DNA of 8,105 nt, from positions 1 through 8,105 of the forward strand of contig CAMZBE010000051.1 of the NCBI GenBank assembly GCA_947304475.1, read 5' to 3'. The translations under genes and the position numbers were made by a program. Positions 5,990 to 8,105 of the stretch are shown here, one piece after another (position 1 is the first letter of the stretch; each line of letters starts with the position of its first letter). The notes under the pieces were generated by a model. The model did no database searches and was not told the origin of the DNA. It saw only the letters and a list, made by a program, of their open reading frames with translations. This stretch comes from an uncultured Clostridia bacterium. Its GTDB lineage: Bacteria > Bacillota > Clostridia > Oscillospirales > CAG-272.

Positions 5990-6017
5990 TATAGTTTCGG
6001 TCTTTGCCGGGTATACT
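5990..6017 (+). promoter_or_regulatory. Tentative -10 elements for the four-helix protein gene
   Basis: Two -10-like hexamers face right: TATAGT (5990-5995) and TATACT (6012-6017). Neither has a good -35 at 17 bp. The palindromic TTGCAA at 5969-5974, which is also the rsmJ -35, lies 15 bp before the first. The gene must have a promoter here, but which element is used is unclear. Confidence 0.35.
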
Positions 6018-6043
6018 GCAAAAAAAGCGAAAGGGGAAACCGA

Positions 6044-6478
6044 ATGAACGAAAACGATACCGTCCGCCTGCTCCGCGAATGTGACGCGGGGATCAAAATG
6101 GGAGTGGACTCCATCAACGAGGTGATCGACAAAGTGAAGGGAGAGGCGCTCCGGACGACGCTGATCCGCTGTCGGGAGGAGCACGAGACGCTCGGGGACG
6201 AGGTACGGGAATTGCTCGACGAGCACCGCGACGGGGGCAAAAACCCGAACCCGGTGGCAAAATCCATGTCGTGGATCAAAACCAACGTCGAGATCGCGAT
6301 GGACCGCTCGGACGAGACCATCGCAAGTCTGATGACCGACGGCTGCAACATGGGCGTCAAGTCGCTCTCGCGCTATCTCAACCAATACCCCGCGGCGGAC
6401 GAAAAATCGCGCTCGCTTGCCGAGCGGCTGATCGCGCTCGAAGCCGACACCGCCGCCTCGATGCGCGCCGAACTCTGA
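6044..6478 (+). CDS. Conserved clostridial four-helix-bundle-type protein
   Basis: A 144-residue soluble, strongly helical and charged protein with no signal peptide. I recognise the sequence type as a conserved hypothetical of clostridia: CDAGIKMGVDSINEVIDKV (13-31), CREEHETLGDEVRELLDE (43-60), SMSWIKTNVEIAM (74-86), and the most conserved-looking block DGCNMGVKSLSRYLNQYP (99-116). The four helix-forming segments suggest a ferritin-like or DUF2383-like bundle. Glutamate and histidine residues (E45, E46, H47, and acidic residues in the other helices) could bind a metal, but this is inference. The ATG at 6044 is chosen because AAAGGGG (6030-6036) lies seven bases upstream. It forms its own unit, divergent from rsmJ and convergent with a small membrane-protein gene, sharing a terminator with it. 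Function unknown. Confidence 0.85.
   Translation: MNENDTVRLLRECDAGIKMGVDSINEVIDKVKGEALRTTLIRCREEHETLGDEVRELLDEHRDGGKNPNPVAKSMSWIKTNVEIAMDRSDETIASLMTDGCNMGVKSLSRYLNQYPAADEKSRSLAERLIALEADTAASMRAEL
6450..6470 (+). repeat. 21-bp exact repeat, copy 1 (inside coding end)
   Basis: The 21 bases at 6450-6470, encoding the near-C-terminal AASMRA of the four-helix protein, recur exactly at 6894-6914. The match ends abruptly on both sides (A/T at each flank). Confidence 0.7.
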
Positions 6479-6486
6479 AAAAGCAG

Positions 6487-6524
6487 CCCCCGGCGTCGAA
6501 AACGCCGGGGGTTCTTTCGGTTTT
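6487..6524. terminator. Bidirectional terminator between convergent genes
   Basis: A 10-bp perfect stem (6487-6496 with 6502-6511) around a 5-base loop is followed on the plus strand by TTCTTTCGGTTTT and on the minus strand by CTGCTTTTTC. It serves the gene ending at 6478 and the opposing gene ending at 6538. Confidence 0.85.
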
Positions 6525-6537
6525 GTCTTCGGAACGG

Positions 6538-6774
6538 TCACTCTTCGGTACGTTCCCGCTCGTCTTCGTCGCGCACGATCTCCGCGGGCGTCTCTCCCTC
6601 GGGGATATCGTCGCCGTCGTCTTCTGTCTCGTCGCCCTCTTCCTCCGCGTTCTCTTCGGCGGCGTCGGGTTCGGCGTTCTTCACCGGGCTCTTCCGGAAC
6701 AATACGTACAGGATCACCGCCACGCCGACGACGAGCAGCAGGATCGAACCGACGATCTGCAATACTTCTTCCAT
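6538..6774 (-). CDS. Small single-span membrane protein with acidic tail
   Basis: A 78-residue protein with one hydrophobic helix at about 5-27 (VLQIVGSILLLVVGVAVILY) followed by a short basic turn (FRKSPVK) and a very acidic, probably disordered tail (about 35-78, mostly E and D, e.g. AAEENAEEEGDETEDDGDD). By the positive-inside rule the tail should face the cytoplasm. No family is recognised; a small scaffold or regulator at the membrane is possible but speculative. The ATG at 6774 is preferred because AAGGAG (6780-6785) lies five bases upstream; a longer in-frame start near 6837 would overlap the -10 element and lacks a ribosome site. The gene is alone, with its own promoter and a terminator shared with the convergent neighbour. 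Confidence 0.75.
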   Translation of the reverse strand: MEEVLQIVGSILLLVVGVAVILYVLFRKSPVKNAEPDAAEENAEEEGDETEDDGDDIPEGETPAEIVRDEDERERTEE

Positions 6775-6827
6775 ATCTTCTCCTTCCCGGGCGTCCCGCC
6801 CGTTCACGCGATTGGGTTTCCGAAAAG

Positions 6828-6856
6828 AGTATAGCACAACCGACCGGAAAAATCAA
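6828..6856 (-). promoter_or_regulatory. Promoter of the small membrane-protein gene
   Basis: The minus strand shows -35 TTGATT (6851-6856), a 17-bp spacer and -10 TATACT (6828-6833). Transcription would start near 6821, about 47 nt before the ATG at 6774. Confidence 0.65.
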
Positions 6857-6893
6857 GGCGGCAACCCCGTCCGGGCGCATTTTTTCGGTCGGT

Positions 6894-6914
6894 CCGCCGC
6901 CTCGATGCGCGCCG
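6894..6914 (+). repeat. 21-bp exact repeat, copy 2 (intergenic)
   Basis: Identical to 6450-6470, 444 bp away, here in non-coding sequence upstream of the rpmB promoter. The same frame reads SAASMRAVRPIA then stop, with no homology to the four-helix protein on either side. It is therefore not an obvious remnant of a duplicated gene. Confidence 0.7.
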
Positions 6915-6949
6915 TACGCCCGATCGCGTAATTTTTTTTAAGAAAACAC

Positions 6950-6978
6950 TTGCAATTCTTTTCCGACTGTGTTATAAT
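6950..6978 (+). promoter_or_regulatory. Promoter of rpmB
   Basis: -35 TTGCAA (6950-6955), a 17-bp spacer and consensus -10 TATAAT (6973-6978), preceded by an A/T-rich run (6929-6945) that could act as an UP-type element. Transcription would start near 6985, leaving a leader of about 75 nt in which I see no clear regulatory fold. Confidence 0.85.
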
Positions 6979-7059
6979 AGGCTTCGCCGATTTATAGGTT
7001 TTTGAAAAAATGATCAGATAGATCCGTCCGATCGTGCGTGTATTATGGAGGTGAAAATC

Positions 7060-7245
7060 ATGGCTCAATGCGAATTTTGCGATAAGAAGATCGCGTTCGG
7101 GAACGCCGTTTCCCACTCGAATCGCAAGACCAACAGAACCTGGAAGGCAAATATCCGTAAGGTTCGGGCTATCGTCAACGGGACTCACAAGACCGTTTAC
7201 GTCTGCTCCCGTTGCCTTCGTTCCGGCAAAGTCACCCGTGCGTGA
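7060..7245 (+). CDS. rpmB: 50S ribosomal protein L28 (bL28), zinc-ribbon form
   Basis: A 61-residue basic protein that matches bL28 along its length, a component of the large ribosomal subunit. Diagnostic blocks are MAQCEFCDKK at the start, NAVSHSNRKTNRTWKANIRKVR in the middle (residues 16-37) and VYVCSRCLRSGKV near the end. The cysteines C4, C7, C49 and C52 form the two CxxC knuckles of the zinc-binding (C+) variant, so this is the zinc-dependent paralogue. The start is fixed by GGAGG (7047-7051), eight bases before the ATG at 7060; in-frame codons upstream belong to the leader. As in many Firmicutes it is transcribed alone, here from a near-consensus promoter, and it converges on the permease gene. 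Confidence 0.97.
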   Translation: MAQCEFCDKKIAFGNAVSHSNRKTNRTWKANIRKVRAIVNGTHKTVYVCSRCLRSGKVTRA

Positions 7246-7260
7246 TTTTCCGTCGGTAGT

Positions 7261-7293
7261 ATAAGGGGCTCCGCTGACGGCGGGGCCCCTTAT
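7261..7293 (+). terminator. Hairpin terminator of rpmB, overlapping the permease stop
   Basis: A 14-bp stem with one G-U pair (7261-7274 with 7280-7293) surrounds a 5-base loop. The T run after it on the plus strand is weak (the stem ends CCCCTTAT, then TCCGTTCC). The stop codon of the convergent permease gene (7290-7292) lies inside the stem. Confidence 0.7.
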
Positions 7294-8105
7294 TCCGTTC
7301 CGGGCGCTTCCGTCTCCGCCCGACGGAACTTGCCTCTCGCCAAAGCCGCGAGGATCAGCCCGGCAAGCACCCCCGGCGCTCCGGCGATCTTCCACCCGGC
7401 GTAAAAAGCAAAGAAGGCGAGCAGCGGGTGGATTCCGAGCCCCCTGCCGACCAGCCGCGGCGTCAGGATCTGCCGCACGATAAAGAGCAGGAGCGAGAGC
7501 GAAAGCAGACACGCCCCGAACGCCCCCGGCCCGGAAAAGATTGAGATCAGTCCCCACGGAACGAGGATCCCGCCCGCGCCGAGTACCGGCAGAAGATCGA
7601 ACAGCGCGATCAGAAGCGACCAAAGCAGGGCGCAGGGAACCCCGAGAAGAAACAGACCGCCGAGCAGGATCAGAAAAGTCAGGCAGAACAGGATTCCGTA
7701 GGCGTATACGACGGTCAGGGCGCCGCGGAGCAATCCGCGCCAAAGCGTCTCGGCGCGCGCCGACCACGCCGGCGGAAGCAACCGCGTTTTCAGGCGCGCA
7801 AACAGATCGGGATCGGCGGCAAACCAGACCGCCGCGAAAACCGACACGAACAGAGCGAAAAGAAACGAGGGGATCCGCGAAAGGATGCCGCCGACCACCC
7901 TCGGCAGAAACGAGAGCAGCGCGGACAGCGCGTTCTGCACGGGAGACGCAAGATCGAACTCCGGCAGCAGCGATCCCGCCCCGCCGGGAATACGCGAGAG
8001 AAAAAACGACGAGACCGACCCGACCGCGCGGGCGATCTTCTCCGGCAGTCCCGGATCCGAGAGCACGCCCGAGAGGATCTCGCCGCACTCGAAAAAGAGT
8101 TGGCG
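7290..8105 (-). CDS. AI-2E-family permease, YtvI-like, 3' part only
   Basis: The frame is open to the window edge, giving the last 272 residues; roughly 80-100 N-terminal residues should lie outside, judging by the usual family length of about 350-370. The protein is an integral membrane protein. Hydrophobic spans are seen at about 80-97 (FLFALFVSVFAAVWFAA), 130-160, 160-190, 192-212 and 225-255. The C-terminal signature of the AI-2E transporter family is clear: FDLLPVLGAGGILVPWG (169-185), FIVRQILTPRLVGRGLGIHP (208-227) and GWKIAGAPGVLAGL (237-250). The clostridial and Bacillus branch includes YtvI, which is linked to sporulation, so that is the likeliest identity. The substrate is not known, and family names referring to AI-2 export should not be taken as proof. 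An internal GTG at 8066 is not the start, since homology-like sequence continues upstream. Confidence 0.88.
   Translation of the reverse strand, partial: RQLFFECGEILSGVLSDPGLPEKIARAVGSVSSFFLSRIPGGAGSLLPEFDLASPVQNALSALLSFLPRVVGGILSRIPSFLFALFVSVFAAVWFAADPDLFARLKTRLLPPAWSARAETLWRGLLRGALTVVYAYGILFCLTFLILLGGLFLLGVPCALLWSLLIALFDLLPVLGAGGILVPWGLISIFSGPGAFGACLLSLSLLLFIVRQILTPRLVGRGLGIHPLLAFFAFYAGWKIAGAPGVLAGLILAALARGKFRRAETEAPGTE

Noticed and set aside
5933..6880. 315-codon minus-strand open frame opposite the four-helix gene
   Set aside because: Low-complexity arginine-rich translation crossing two promoters, a terminator and a real gene in other frames.
6853..8088. 411-codon minus-strand open frame covering rpmB and the permease
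   Set aside because: It is arginine- and alanine-rich, spans the rpmB promoter and L28 gene in antisense, and is offset from the permease frame, which has clear family motifs.
1..8105. tRNA, rRNA, CRISPR array, transposase or attachment sites
   Set aside because: Looked for cloverleaf-like segments, spaced repeats and mobile-element genes; none was found that could be supported.

Overview
The window reads as a chromosomal stretch from a GC-rich member of the Firmicutes, most likely an uncultured clostridial lineage. The evidence is a set of strong Shine-Dalgarno sites, seven sigma-A-type promoters with 17-bp spacers, many GC-rich hairpin terminators, a zinc-ribbon form of ribosomal protein L28, a Gram-positive-style LexA, a YtvI-like AI-2E-family permease, and a secreted protein with a Gram-positive-looking signal peptide. 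No rRNA, tRNA, CRISPR array or recognisable transposase was found. Species and genus cannot be read from the sequence.

Layout, left to right. Bases 1-752 (minus) hold the N-terminal 250 residues of a secreted protein with a paired-cysteine segment, driven by a good promoter inside an AT-rich island (about 841-960). A strong terminator at 1017-1048 closes a two-gene minus-strand operon: an XRE/S24 autoproteolytic repressor (2182-2805) followed 14 nt later by an unrecognised 363-residue protein (1076-2167). A type Ic aspartate aminotransferase (3019-4287, minus) follows. Divergent from it on the plus strand is lexA (4578-5192). Then come rsmJ (16S rRNA methyltransferase family, 5280-5912, minus), a conserved four-helix-type protein (6044-6478, plus), a small membrane protein with an acidic tail (6538-6774, minus), rpmB (7060-7245, plus), and the C-terminal 272 residues of a YtvI-like permease (7290-8105, minus, open at the window edge).

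Most genes are single units with their own promoter and terminator, arranged as convergent and divergent pairs. The only clear operon is the XRE/S24 repressor with its unknown partner. Two RecA-cleavable-type S24 repressors therefore lie within about 2.4 kb, either side of the aminotransferase. The repressor and orphan-protein pair is the best candidate here for an undescribed module, but its function cannot be read from sequence. Other points of interest are a recurrent TTGCA-type -35 element, three phased TTTTGCAA boxes over the aminotransferase promoter, and an exact 21-bp repeat shared by a coding end and the region upstream of rpmB.
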